Below, in pieces: positions 1-11,581 of a stretch of 64,000 nucleotides of DNA (position 1 is the first letter of the stretch; each line of letters starts with the position of its first letter). Made by a program: the position numbers and the translations under genes. Source of the stretch: Morinoia aosen (Eukaryota > Arthropoda > Malacostraca > Amphipoda > Talitridae). The stretch covers positions 20,657,038 through 20,721,037 of the forward strand of contig CM059577.1 of NCBI GenBank assembly GCA_030386875.1. Direction: 5' to 3'. The notes under the pieces were generated by a model, which saw only the letters and a program-made list of their open reading frames with translations, searched no databases and was not told the origin of the DNA.

Positions 1-1800
1 CTTCCGCGATTTTCCAATCATATTAAATAGGAAAAATTACCTTCGCTGCAACGGAGTCGCATTTTATCACTCAAGTCATGAAAAATTCAATAAAATATTT
101 ATAGAATTTTCTTGATAAAAGCGAGAATGAAAAAATAAAATTCAAGGATTTGCGGCGCTTTGTCGTAATTCGAAAATCTATTGATGAAATACGTACAATC
201 CTTAACAAGTTCTTCAGCACATTATTAGTGAACTTGTAATTATTCTCTATTCTCTAACTAGGAATAAATAAATTTAATCAGCATTTGAAAACTACACGAT
301 ATCCTTATATTTGTTGTATCACGACTGTACAATGATAAAAAATGAAATTAAACATTGGAAGTTAAATAAAATGCTTATCAGAATTTATCATAGGGAAAAT
401 ATCAAGGGCTGCCTATGTTAAGGAAACCGTCCCACTTTTTCAACTTTTTTCGTCCGATTCGTTTGAAAATTGGACAGTATATGTCTTTTGTAAAAGTAAA
501 CTGTTTTTACTCCTGTGATTTTTTCGATTTAGGCCTTATTTTTTTTTTGACGAAAAATGAGTTTTTGGTATATTTTTATTGAAATTTCAGATGGAAACTC
601 CCTATTCAGTTTTGATGGTAGAACAAAAACAAAGACAGTTTTAGAACCCTTGGAACATTTCTAACAAACTCAAATTTGGCTTTTTTTGAAATTTAAATTT
701 TTTCTATTTTTTCAAAATTTTTTGATATTTCAAAAATCAGCAACATTTTTTTGGGTTTAGAGCTATATATTTTTTCAAAGAATTCTAATTTGAAAAAAAG
801 GCGAATTAGAGTTTGTTAGAAATGTTTCAAGGATTCTAAAACTGTCTTTTGATTTGTTCTAGCATCAAAACTCGAAGGCGAGTATCGTTTTGAATGTTGA
901 AAATTACTTTTTTTGAGTATAAGCCATAACAAAATATTTGGTTGAAGTGTAATATAATGAACAATTGATGTAATTGAATGCAGTTTTAATTTTTATTTTA
1001 ATAAAATCCATACATAACTTCATATTCAAAGTGTGAATTGTGATTTAAAAAAAAAAAAATTATCATTTTTTTTTTCAACAAAATGAATTTTTTTATTTTC
1101 AGTCTGATTCTTATAAAATTTGAGTATGATATGTAACCTTTGAAAAGAAACACAATTGATTCCATTCATTTTTTTTATTCAGGCCTTAGATTTTGCAAAA
1201 ATTTGACATATTGGTTTTCAGATATTGATATTTCACTAATATTGATATTTCATAATGGAACTCCTCCATCAGTTTTGATGCTAGAGCAAAAGCAAAGACC
1301 GTTTTAGAATCCTTGGAACATTTCTAACAAACTCAAATTCGCCTTTTTTTTAATTTCCCATTTGTTCTCTTTTTATATGGGGTCAAAATCGGGAAAAAAT
1401 GGAATATTTTGGGTGCTTTTCATTTATATTGATATTTCAAAATGGAACTCCTCCTCCAGTTTCGATGCTAGAGCAAAAGCAAAGACCGTTTTAGAATCCT
1501 TGGAACATTTCTAACAAACTCAAATTGAGCTTTTTTTCTATTTCCTATTTGTTCTCTTTTTATGTGGGGTCAAAATCGGAAAAATTGAAAGAGTTTGGTC
1601 ACCTTACCCCCCCCGGGGGGGGAAAATTATTTTCCGTAGCGCCATAAAATTTTAGGAACGAATAGTCTACCACCTAAGGGTCCTTTTACAACAAAAGCAT
1701 GCAAAATGACCATGGTATCGACAGAATCTGGCAAGGGCCTGGGACGGGTTCCTTAAATTAGAAAATATTTAGTCCTGTATCCCTCGCAGACTTGATAAAA
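1..1800. repeat. AT-rich region with four copies of a ~95-bp block
   Basis: No gene is visible. A block beginning ATGGAACTCC and running through CTTGGAACATTTCTAACAAA occurs at about 591-690, 1,251-1,350 and 1,438-1,543 in direct orientation, and as its reverse complement at about 791-874. The first and the inverted copy could fold into a stem with a ~100-nt loop. The last two copies lie in a ~187-bp tandem duplication that also includes a TTGTTCTCTTTTTAT segment. At about 1,610-1,622 a C-run directly abuts a G-run, forming a G/C palindrome. The block is probably part of an unclassified dispersed repeat. Confidence 0.6.
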
Positions 1801-1804
1801 TATA

Positions 1805-3308
1805 CAGGGGGGGGGGGCAAAATAATACAACACATTAACTAAACTGCCAGATTCCACATTGCTAAGCCACGTACAATTACGGAAATTGGACTATATATAA
1901 ACATTAGTGTAAAAAGCTCAATAATATGTCTAAAATCGACAAATGTTTAATAGAAAAAATATATAAGAACATGTGTGATAAGTGCGTGAACAAAAGTTTG
2001 CAATACCCGGATTTTTTCTCGATATTATTCATTAAAATTATTGTAGTAGTATTCCAGAATGTTGTAATACATTCTAATATTTGGTAAACGAACTTACGTC
2101 CGCATTCATCTCCAATAACGTGTCATTTGTACAGTAGCTCTCGTTCTAAAAAGTCGCAAGCGTGGGAAAGAATAAGAACACCAGCCAAGACCTTCGCGAA
2201 CGTAATCTGGAGCTCTATAATGAAGGTTTGGGATATCGGAAAGTATGTGCCCCACTGAGTGTTCCAATGGCCTCGGTTGAAACCATAATATATAAGTGAA
2301 AATGCCGGAATACGACTCTCAGAAAGCCTCGAACTGGTCGTCCACGGAAAATTAACGACCGTGCTGCTCGAAAATTGGTCCGAACAGCTGTACAGAGGCC
2401 TCAAACTACTCGTGAAGAATTGAAGGATGGTCGCAAGGCATCTGGATTAAAAGCCAGCAAACACACGATCAGCAGGACACTACGCCGTGAACGATTTCAC
2501 TCCCGCACCCCTCGTAAGACACCTTTTCCAGAAACGTTACGTCAAGGTCAGGCTGAAGTATGCCATGCCAACGACCCTTTGAAGAAGCCAGCAGCAGTTT
2601 GGAACTCATTACTGTGGTCAGATGAAACCAAAATCGAACTATTTGGGAGAAACAGCACAAACCATGTTCGGAGGCAACGAAACGAAGAGTATAAACCAAA
2701 GGGCACCACATCCACTGTTGAGGTTGGAGGTGGCTCAATCATGGTATGGGGATGTTTCAGCGTATCAGGGATAGGTAAACTTCACATCACTGAAGGAACC
2801 ATGAATGGCAGGAAATATTGAAAAATGTTGGAAGAACAACTCTTACCTTCAGCTCGTTTGTTAAAATTGAAACGTGGTTGGACCTTTCAACATGACAATG
2901 ATCCATAGCATTCTGCAGACGAAACCAAGAAATGACCGAAGATGAAGAAGATAAACATTTTAGAATGTCCAAGTCAATCACCGGATATGAATTCGATCGA
3001 AAACTTTTGGAGGAAGATTCAAAAGAGAGGTTCCAGTAACATCACTGAACTCAAAGAAATTTGTATTCTTGAAAAATGGAATATGATTACACCCTAAATC
3101 TTTAAAAGGCTGGTAGTGACTTTTGTTCACGTATTTAGAATATATGTTCCTGTATATTTTTTCTATTACATATTAGTAGGTTTTAGATATATTATTAACC
3201 CTTTTATATTATTGTTCATACATAGTCCAACTTTCGTAATTTCACGTGGTATAGAAATGTGGAATCTGGCGATTTAATCAAGGTTTTGTATTATTTTAAC
3301 CTACAGTG
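1805..3308 (+). mobile_element. Tc1-family DNA transposon, decayed
   Basis: Cut-and-paste transposon of about 1.5 kb. Its ends form imperfect inverted repeats of roughly 80 bp. The left arm (about 1,805-1,895) contains AAAATAATACAA and GCCAGATTCCACATT, then TACGGAAATTGGACTAT; the right arm (about 3,222-3,308) holds the reverse complements in mirror order. The right end terminates CAGTG followed by TA, and the left end starts CAGGG preceded by TA, as expected for Tc1 elements, which insert at TA. A G-run has expanded at the left end. The single internal gene is broken (see the transposase entry), so the copy is non-autonomous. Confidence 0.8.
2140..3099 (+). pseudogene. Tc1-like transposase pseudogene
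   Basis: Remnant of a DDE transposase that would cut and rejoin the ends of its own element. The best open stretch (2,375-2,821) reads through the end of the DNA-binding region into the catalytic domain, with WSDETKIELFG around the first catalytic Asp and GGGSIMVWGCFS after it. After a TGA at 2,819 the same frame continues with FQHDNDP, an in-frame stop where family members have Lys, then SPDMNSIENFW around the third acidic residue, and a final segment near 3,090. An N-terminal helix-turn-helix part is recognisable near 2,140-2,370 but interrupted. At least three stops show that it is inactive. Family identity is clear from the motifs and from the flanking inverted repeats. Confidence 0.85.
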
Positions 3309-5602
3309 TAAATATGTGTTTCTGAACTAGCATGAAATCTTTGGCAACAGATTGATGCATAGCTCTGTATTAGCATGCTTAGAACATATTTCATTGTTTC
3401 ATCCCCGTCTGAATCCTATACTAACGATGATAGGGTCAAGTCAAAAGTATGTGTCCAAGTTGTTATTAAACTAATTTTAAGATAATGTATAATGGAGGGG
3501 GCAACTGAGGCTTGTATGATACAATACGAAACCCAGCTGGTCATGGCGTCTAATGATAAAACAATGTTAGTTACTGCCCTCAAGCTCTGTCCTCTTCAAA
3601 AACTACTAGTTTTAGTTCATAATCAGGGTTTTGTAATCAAAGTAGCCAACTACTACCATGAAAATTCTATTAAGAAATTAACAGACTTTCGGTCGAGTGC
3701 ATATGCTTCGAGCGGCACGACGTTGAGGAAAGTCAAAGACAACCATTTAGTGATAAAAAATCAACCGCCAGCAAAACATTTTTTACCCGCTTTTGCTGGT
3801 ACAAAGTTCAGCCCCGTAATTTTAATCTGTCTTTGAAGTGTTATTCATGTAACGAGGTCATTTTGGATAGAGTGAATGTTAATTAAAACGGCTACGAATG
3901 TTCACAACTGCTAAATAAAAATTTTAAAACAATATTCAGTGTTACGAGGCGATGATGAGTTCAGCAAAAACTTCGTTTTTCTCACTATTTTTCATTCGAT
4001 GTTGCAGTCGACATACTGAATGTAAGTCGCGAAGTCGCTTGAGGACATGACTGAAATGAATTGACAAAAATGATTTCGTTTCGAATTTAGTTAAATTAAA
4101 TTAGATCATCATGAACATTTTGAGCAGAAGAATTTATTTCTCATTGGAATCGTAGGTGTTGAGGCTATCGTCCGCTAAATGAACTGTAAGGCGAATTTTT
4201 TTGATGGTGATTTACCCTCGGTGTTTTATACGCTCAAAGAACGTTATTTTACAAAATGATCTCGCAAACTGAACGTCTCTGGGCAAGGCGATTAAAGCAA
4301 TACGTTATGATCATACCATGTGATCAAACTATCCCATATTGACAAATGATGTATACTACTGATGACTCGAGTAGACTATGCTATCTTAGGACAGAATTAA
4401 TTACGGTAGTTGAAATGTGATGTTTGGTTTAAACACAGGAAGTCGTTAAAAATTTAGGCGAGTCTAAGTAACTTTTCTTTAAAGTAGAACGTAGTGCATG
4501 CATATTCTAATAGTTATCTGCCTCACGCTAACATTTTCTGAAATCCTAAGGAAACGAGTACTTTATTACTTCTGAGAGGGGTATGAATTCATATTTTAGT
4601 GTGATGACTAGCGCCTGCAAAGACTTTGTATTTTTAATTAGAATACGATAGTTGGTGATTTTAGAGCAGCAGTTACAGTTTCAGTGCGAGAATGTGTTAC
4701 GGTATATGGTTAAGATTTATAAAACGTTTCACGTATGTAAAATTGACGATTAAAACCAACACTGCTGCCCTTCAGAAAAGTCACCATCTGCCGTAAATTC
4801 TATCAGCTATGATTTATAACCTACAGCTGTTGATTCAAAGAAGAGTATAATTCCTGTACTGTAATTCAAATTTATTTCACGCCGACTTGAGCAAGAGTAT
4901 TTTCCTCACTTCGTAATAAATCTCTTACAGTACGGGCCAGTTGTCATAACGACTTGTACAAATATCTTCATCTTCATACCTCATCAGCATATCTGCATTG
5001 CGTCTCAGGTTGTTCTTTCGTCTAACAATCGCGAGCTATACTGACAGAGACAGTGGAACTTTACATCAGTAGTGTACCTTTCGATTTATATTTTCTAAAT
5101 AAATCTTACAATTTAGGTTACCATAAATTCCTATTTATCTCTGAATACAATGAGGCTTGTTACTGAAAGTCGATCCCAAGGTGAAAATAGTGCTCCTGTA
5201 TAATTCACGGGAAAATTGAAAGCATTCTTTTTTGTGATTTTTTTAGTTTTATCTTAAGATAAAAACGATGTTTGGGCTTATTTAAGTACTACTTTGTGTG
5301 GTCTGCACTTCACTATTTGAGTTTGCAGTGATGTTCGTTGAAAGACGTATAATATTTCTCAATCAAAATTAGTTGATGAGTCTAAAACCAAGCTTGATTT
5401 CCATTTTTGAATGCCTTACTTAGAGAACAGACATCAGTGCTACGGTTGCAACAGAAATCCCAAGCTTGCTATTCAAAAATTTCTCATCAAGAACAAATTA
5501 GAAACAAATCTATTGTTTGTCAAGGTGTATCAGTTAATTAAGAGATCCATTAATTCGTACGTGTGTAACTCGTAACTTTACCCTTTGTTCCGTAACCCCC
5601 AG
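3309..5602. other. No gene recognised (probable intron of the COE gene)
   Basis: AT-rich sequence with no exon-like block. An ORF at 3,492-3,836 has no recognisable domain and no splice or promoter context. If the COE gene is intact, this stretch lies in the intron that separates its DNA-binding exons, outside the window, from the IPT exon at 5,603. Confidence 0.5.
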
Positions 5603-5769
5603 GCGTATACCCCTCAGGTCTATACCCTCCCCTCCCCGCCACGCCCTGCGTCAAGGCCATCTGCCCCTCTGAGGGCTGGACCACCGGCGGCGCCACTGTC
5701 ATCATCGTGGGTGACAACTTCTTCGATGGACTGCAGGTGGTCTTCGGCAGCACCCTCGTGTGGAGCGAG
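5603..5769 (+). CDS. kn: COE/EBF transcription factor (collier/knot), IPT-domain exon
   Basis: First exon of the COE gene in this window. COE proteins are dimeric DNA-binding factors acting in the nucleus; in insects the single member (collier/knot) specifies neurons, muscle, head segment and blood-cell fates. The frame reads [18 protein letters not shown] and then [18 protein letters not shown], followed by [13 protein letters not shown]: the start of the IPT/TIG immunoglobulin-like fold, diagnostic for COE. The exon ends at GAG followed by GTCAGT, in phase 0. Two in-frame acceptors exist, AG at 5,601-5,602 and AG at 5,616-5,617; using the second would drop five residues. The zinc-knuckle DNA-binding exons are not in the window. 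This exon is much more GC-rich than its surroundings, as are the other COE exons. Confidence 0.93.
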
Positions 5770-8641
5770 GTCAGTTCTGCCTATAGGGCACATTTGGGGC
5801 AAATGCGCCAGTCATTACTCCGAATACATTGTTGTCGATACCGTCGTGCGGTCGATGTAAGGGTTCGTGGAAAAGGGGGCTGTCTTCTGTGCAGCTACCT
5901 TTTTCCGGGGCGCTAGCTTTTCTTCGCAGCTGCCCTTCCTGAGGTTCGTGTGGGTCCCGCCTACGCCGTAATCAGTCCGCTAGGGCAACAGAAGTAATTT
6001 CTGTTAGTGCCGAACTACGTCGGTACCGTCGTGTGTGTGGGGTGAGGTTTGTGTGGGTACCACCTGCGCCGTATTCAGTCCGCTAGGGCAACAGAAGTTA
6101 TTTCTGTTTTGTGCCGAACTACGGTGGCACCGCTTGAGTGAGGTGTGTGTGTGTGGGTACCGCCTACGCCGTATTCAATCCGCTAGGGCAACAGAAGTAA
6201 ATTCCGTTTTCTGCCGAACTACGGCGGTACAGTTAGGAAGACGAGCAACTGTCTGCGCCGTATTAGACCGCTAGGGCAACAGAAGTGAATTCTGTTAGTG
6301 CCGAACTGCGACAGCGTCTTCCTAATCGACCAACTATGCGAAATAAATTTTCCTTCCGAGGTGGCTCCTTAAACCCCTTATTAGGCGAGGTCTCGTATGA
6401 AACTAAAGCCTGTGTCAATAAGGAGAAAGGAAACTTTTTTGACATTATTGTCTGAGTGGGATGTTGCTGAATCTCTTTGAAATCCCTATTACATACACTG
6501 ATATATTTTAACAAAGACAGTGATTTATTTTCTGTTGCAAACATAGTGCGTACACACATGAGTTACTGCATAACAAGGTACAACACTCAAAATTGCATTT
6601 AAAATATTAGTCTTATTTAGCTAGGTAATCAAAGAAACATTGTAATATCGGCATGTAATACAAATGATATTAAGGGCTAACAAAAGGAAATGCACAGACG
6701 CAACATCAGCGCAGAGAAACAGGCAAGTCGGCGTTCAGGGAGCTGGACACATAAAGAAAATACTTGGGATTATGGGTAACTAACACAAAAGGCTCAGCAA
6801 CCCTTGTGCGGCCTGACAATTGTTTTTTACTTCTGAGGGAGTGTATAAAATTTATAAACCCTCTAAAAACGATTAAGTGCAAAGTTATTGTCTTGGTGGG
6901 AAGTATCTCCCGATTTTTTTTTTAAGGGACGAGCATAATATAGCAGCAAGTGTTGAGTTTTCTTGCTGCGCTGCGATTGCGTTCTTCAATTTTTCATATT
7001 TTCTACATTTTCCGCTTCAAGAACGTTGTACGTGTTTCTTCTATGAATTTGTGGCTGAAGGCCGTTGATTCCGGAACTGCATTTTTTATTTAAAATGTTA
7101 TTTTGTTGAATTCAGCATTTGGCCGGACGACGTGCCGTCGGTCCGTACAGTAATGCTTGAAATAAGAAATAAAATAATTAAATAGCTTACAGATACGAAG
7201 AAATTAATCAGTTAGGGGATAAATATTATTTCATTAATAGAGTACAGTGATATATAACATACATTCAAAAATAAGCATATTTTCTTAAATGAAGATTATG
7301 CTTTAGAAAGATTTGAGGTAACCAGTAATTTTAAGTTGTACACTGTTATGGCGCGTCATTCATTGAGCGTTGGCAGTAGCATTGTTCCAGGAAATAAGGC
7401 CAGTTACCTTAATTTTTGCAGCGCTTGCTGAAAACCATTGACGACGACCTGTGTTTATCTCGGTTGAAATTTGAGCTCAAGGTTAGAGGTTTTCAGTAAT
7501 TGAATCTGTCTGACTGGTTTCGTACAATGACAGATATAAGATGGTCAAGTTCGTGAATCTCATCGACGGACATCACCCAGCTATTCATAAGTCACACATG
7601 TCCTATAGTTTAGTGATAAATTTTTGAATCTTGGTCTGCTAACGAGAGAATGAAGAATTACCACGTATGAATTCAATAGTAAAAAACCAATTCATCTCAT
7701 ATGATACTCAAAAGTGTGTTTGAATATCCGTAGATTTATGCATGTAGATCATTTTGTTAGTTTTTTAATACTTCTACGACCTTTCCAAAGTTAGTCGAAA
7801 AATTTACGAAGTAGTCATAAAGCTTATAAAACTAGAGACTTCAATTGTATAATAACTTAGGTTAACTGATGAAAATTTCGTATATTTTAGAGCAAACTCG
7901 GCAATACTTGTACGAATAGGTATACATTTTCAAAAAGTATATTTGCCCAAACTTTCATAATTCTTCATCTTGTGAACTACGGGCCGATGATAGTTTTCGC
8001 AATGTATGCATGCCTGTAAACTAATTTTTATTTCTTTTACACGGTTATATGAAATTTTTCTTTCAGGAGGTTGTCTGGATAATGTACCTATGAAACGAAG
8101 TTTTCAATTTCTTCCTTTGGTTGTAAGAAACCTGGCTTGGTTCCCTAAAAACAGAAGACCAGGCTTACTCTACTCATCCAAACACGCCTTACTGAAATTA
8201 ATAGCACTCAACATTCTTGCTTGTAGTGTGATTTGTAATGCAACTTACAGTATTTGTACTGTAGTGTGATTTTTAATGCAACTTTGTAATGCATTGTAAT
8301 GCATGTATATTGCTACGAGCAAGATGACTTTAAGCCTAGCTCAAACTGTGAAAACTTTAAACGTCATTCTCGGGGTAATGTGACTGTTGGGAATTTTTAT
8401 TATTTTGGTCCTTGCGGTTTTTAAAAATTAAAAACAAGCTAATACGCTCATATAGCGTGATATATCATGCGTTATTAAGGTTGCAGTATTTCAGGTGTTC
8501 TATTTCCTACTGCTTAAGTTTTCGTGAGTTCGACAGAAAAGGATTCGCTGATGATGCTAATAGAAGAATATTGGTGCCTTATTAGTAAAAGAATGTTGGT
8601 GTCTTGTTAGTAAAAGAATATGTTGGTGCATGTGTGTTCAG
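5770..8641 (+). other. COE intron with ~100-bp tandem repeat
   Basis: Intron of about 2.9 kb with a GT donor at 5,770 and an AG acceptor at 8,640-8,641. It carries a tandem repeat just after the donor (separate entry) and otherwise AT-rich sequence. A ~60-bp segment at about 8,400-8,460 recurs at 10,431-10,493 in another COE intron. No other gene is seen inside. Confidence 0.75.
5930..6320. repeat. Four-copy tandem repeat, 88-103 bp units, with internal hairpins
   Basis: The string CCGCTAGGGCAACAGAAG starts at 5,977, 6,080, 6,180 and 6,268, giving spacings of 103, 100 and 88 bp. Each copy continues with a short stem AACAGAA/TTCTGTT, then TGCCGAACTACG, and most are separated by a GTGTGTGGGTACC-type spacer. 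The block sits about 200 bp downstream of the COE IPT exon and is GC-rich for this region. Function unknown; it could be an eroded satellite fragment or an intronic regulatory cluster. Confidence 0.8.
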
Positions 8642-8768
8642 ATGATCACCCCTCACGCGATGAGGGTACAGACGCCGCCCAGACCGGTGCCTGGGGTCGT
8701 GGAAATAACGCTGTCCTACAAGAGCAAGCAGTTCTGCAAAGGATCGCCTGGTAGATTTGTTTACATCT
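8642..8768 (+). CDS. kn: COE/EBF transcription factor, second IPT exon
   Basis: Completes the IPT/TIG domain: the frame reads [20 protein letters not shown] and then [20 protein letters not shown], ending in YI. It starts after TTCAG (phase 0, matching the upstream donor) and ends at ATCT with the donor GTGAGT, leaving one base (phase 1). The IPT fold contributes to dimerisation in this family. Sequence agreement with the COE family is close to residue-for-residue, so the call is firm. Confidence 0.94.
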
Positions 8769-9454
8769 GTGAGTAATGCGCAAACTATTTCTCGGGTAAC
8801 GATGGTTCCCTTTTTAGTTTTAAATGTAGTTACTTAAAAATTAGGTGGTATTTAAAGTGAGAGTATATCTCTGATTAGTTCAGTATTTCATTTATGTTTG
8901 TTATAATTATTTGAACACACTGCCGTTGTTTACATTTGTTTTATTAGAGTCATTTCTATTTTTTAAGAATTTTTATGCCATTAAGAACAGGTATAATTAT
9001 CAGCTTCTTTTCAAAAGTGAATTCATAAGGAATCATTTTACAGTCAAATAAACGAATTTATGGATCAAATCTTGCTGAATTAGAAAATATTAAAAAATTA
9101 TCCGAGCATTTTACTATTGTTATTATTGATCGAAATGCTCATTTGTAATCTTAACTGATTGATATCCGTAAGCAATACATAGAACAACATTCAGCTAAAA
9201 AAGTCACCTATTCATGCCATAAATTATTTTTAAATACAACAACGTTATTCAAATATCCTTTCTTTAGATGAGAAACAAACTACATCATATAAGTTTTCGT
9301 TTTCAAATTTATTTAACGTAGACTTGAGCAAAACTGATGAGTAAAATTGTTTATTTGTCTCGACACATCATTTTTAATATGATTTCGGTACCCGAAAGTA
9401 GCCTCACCACGCCCTGGCTCTCCTCAACACCGATCCTCTTCATGTCGCCCACAG

Positions 9455-9558
9455 CTCTCTCTGACCCCACCATCGAGTACGGTTTTCACCGCCTCCACAA
9501 ACTCATTCCGAGGCATCCAGGAGACCCTGACAAACTGCCCAAAGAAATTATACTGAAG
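9455..9558 (+). CDS. kn: COE/EBF transcription factor, HLH helix-1 exon
   Basis: Encodes [20 protein letters not shown] and then [15 protein letters not shown]: the conserved linker after the IPT domain and the first helix plus loop of the atypical COE helix-loop-helix, used for homodimerisation. The acceptor is CCCACAG at 9,454 and the donor AAG followed by GTAAG at 9,559 (phase 0). Joining to the previous exon leaves the linker one residue shorter than the usual S-A-L-N-E-P-T-type spacing, a small lineage difference or a sign that the exact splice position differs slightly. Confidence 0.93.
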
Positions 9559-9696
9559 GTAAGATTTCATCACCAGATTATGATGTAGCAATTCAAATAT
9601 ACATTAAAAGTGTGTCTTCACGGGATTCCTTCACTCGCTTGATAAGCGAAGCTCAGAACCAGCGTGCGTTGGCCGACCTCAACGTAACTTTTTCAC

Positions 9697-10078
9697 CGGA
9701 TAAATGGATAAGTTTAAGCCTCACTATAAGCGCAACAAAGGTGTTTCCAAGAAAGGAAGAAGTAAAATACTATTTGATGCGAATTTAAAGGGAATGGGGA
9801 ATCTATGCACGAGATGTATATCCACCCCTGGAGCAGAGAAAAAGCGAGACAGAGAAGTCATCAAACTTGGTAAAGTTGAAGCAGCAAATTATATGTGCTA
9901 AGAGAAAGAACAGTATAGTGGCCCGAAAAAAATTGGTCGGTTATTAAAGAAAACCTATTCTATTCTAACAAGTGGAAGGCCTACTTAATTGAGCTTTAAT
10001 TAAATCGGAACATTACATTCTCCCCATGGGAGTACTAATTCCCATACATAAAACAGTTGCAGCCCGATCGAGGGATTT
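9697..10078 (-). mobile_element. SINE-like retroposon, copy 1 (diverged)
   Basis: Most diverged copy of the SINE-like family, in the COE intron between 9,558 and 10,675. Read on the + strand it starts near GTTTAAGCCTCACTA, carries the inner GGAATCTATGCA and GAAAGAACAGTATAGTGG landmarks, and ends near 10,078 in a degenerate form of the hairpin head (GGGAGTACTAATTCCCATA). Sense strand is minus. The target duplication is no longer clear, consistent with age. Confidence 0.7.
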
Positions 10079-10674
10079 CGCATGAACATGTATCACTTGA
10101 GCCGCCCAGAGGTTATACTTGAAGGGTTGTATACTTGGGCGACTAAAATTATCGATACTCCGGCGAAATAGTTAGGCTAGGATTTATAGAATACCTAACA
10201 TACCGACGACAACTGACAGATTAATCATAATCAGTGTATATATACATACGCATTGTTCGCTTTGTTTAAATAATAAACATTGATACATATTTACCGTCGT
10301 TATCCATACATCGTGAGTTTTTAATATCAATTATAGTTTGTAAGATAAATATGAAGTACTGTCTATAACTCTTTTGAAGTTATATGGGACAAATTCGTTC
10401 CCAATTGTATGTGCATTGTTATTATTGAAGAGCTATTTTGGCCCTTGCAGTTTTCAAAAATTTAAAAACAAGCTTATTTGCTGAAAGTGTGATAGGAATT
10501 AAATCACAAAAATTCAAATTGAATTAAATTTTGACAGAATTTGTCGTGAAATTTCACTCGTTCCACTTTTACCTAATATTTCACGTTAGCAAGCTTAGCT
10601 GCCTAGCTCGGTCACTGGCCGCGGTTTTCTATACTCTTACCCAAGTCTAAAGTGAAGTAACTCTGGAATTTCAG

Positions 10675-10867
10675 CGAGCGGCGGACCTGGCGGAGGCGTT
10701 GTACACAATGCCCCGCAACAACCAATTGTCGCTGCCGACTCCGCGGTCACCCGCCACGATGAACCAATCAGCGGCCGCCGCCGCCATGACCGGCTTCAAC
10801 AGCTACACAGGCCAGCTCGTCAGTGTGCAGGACACGGCCGCAAATGCTGCCGCTGGTTGGGGGGAAG
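10675..10867 (+). CDS. kn: COE/EBF transcription factor, HLH helix-2 exon
   Basis: Begins at RAADLAEALYTMPRNN, the second helix of the COE helix-loop-helix, and continues with a Pro/Ala/Ser segment containing TGFNSYTGQLVSVQD and ending WGE. Only one second-helix copy is present, the invertebrate arrangement; vertebrate EBFs duplicate this helix. A run of five Ala lies before the TGFNSY motif. Acceptor AG at 10,673-10,674 (phase 0); donor GT at 10,868 leaves one base (phase 1). Confidence 0.93.
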
Positions 10868-11581
10868 GTCAGTGTTTTGAATTAATTTCTGGTAGGCCTA
10901 AATCCGCCATTATGCCTGCATATGGGAGGATCAGCCGTTATGCTCACGTATGCAAATGAAAACAATACTCTTTAAGGTATAATTACTTGAAACGAAATCA
11001 TGTTTTCTGTTATCCTAAGTGAAACAATAATATTCAAGTTAACACTAAGAAATGTCGATTTAACAACAATGTGTCAATTTTCAGCGCTTAAATTGATCGT
11101 ACGTGCGTCGTTTCTGTGTTCTATTAACTAATATTCTGGTTATATTGAAATATCAGCCACAATCAAAGTTCACTCGCGAACACGGTCGAATGTCCACATC
11201 TGAACCCTTGATTCGTCGTCATGACTAGACAATTCTTTCTGGTGTATTCACAAAGAATTATTGACGTAACTGATCTTTGAATTTAATCCTACAGCTTTTG
11301 TTCAATGCGGTTAAACCTGATGTTAGAATGTTAAATTGAGTAAATAACTTTTGCTTGCGAGCCCAATTGTGATAACTTTGAGCAACTTTTTTCAATTCGA
11401 CATAGAGCAGACACTATTTTAGCCTTATTGTGCCAAGTATTTCTCTGAATCGGTCTCCTGTCCACTTCGATTTCGGTTTCTGTAGTTCTTCCCTTTTAGC
11501 ATCCTCGTGATCTCTCTCACTTTCTTCTTTCTTTGCATGACTGAGACCAAACTTTTTTATATCTCAGGTTTTTTCTTCTAG

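Noticed and set aside
3492-3836. 114-codon ORF as a host gene or COE exon
   Set aside because: No similarity to the COE DNA-binding region, no recognised motif, and no exon-like GC shift.
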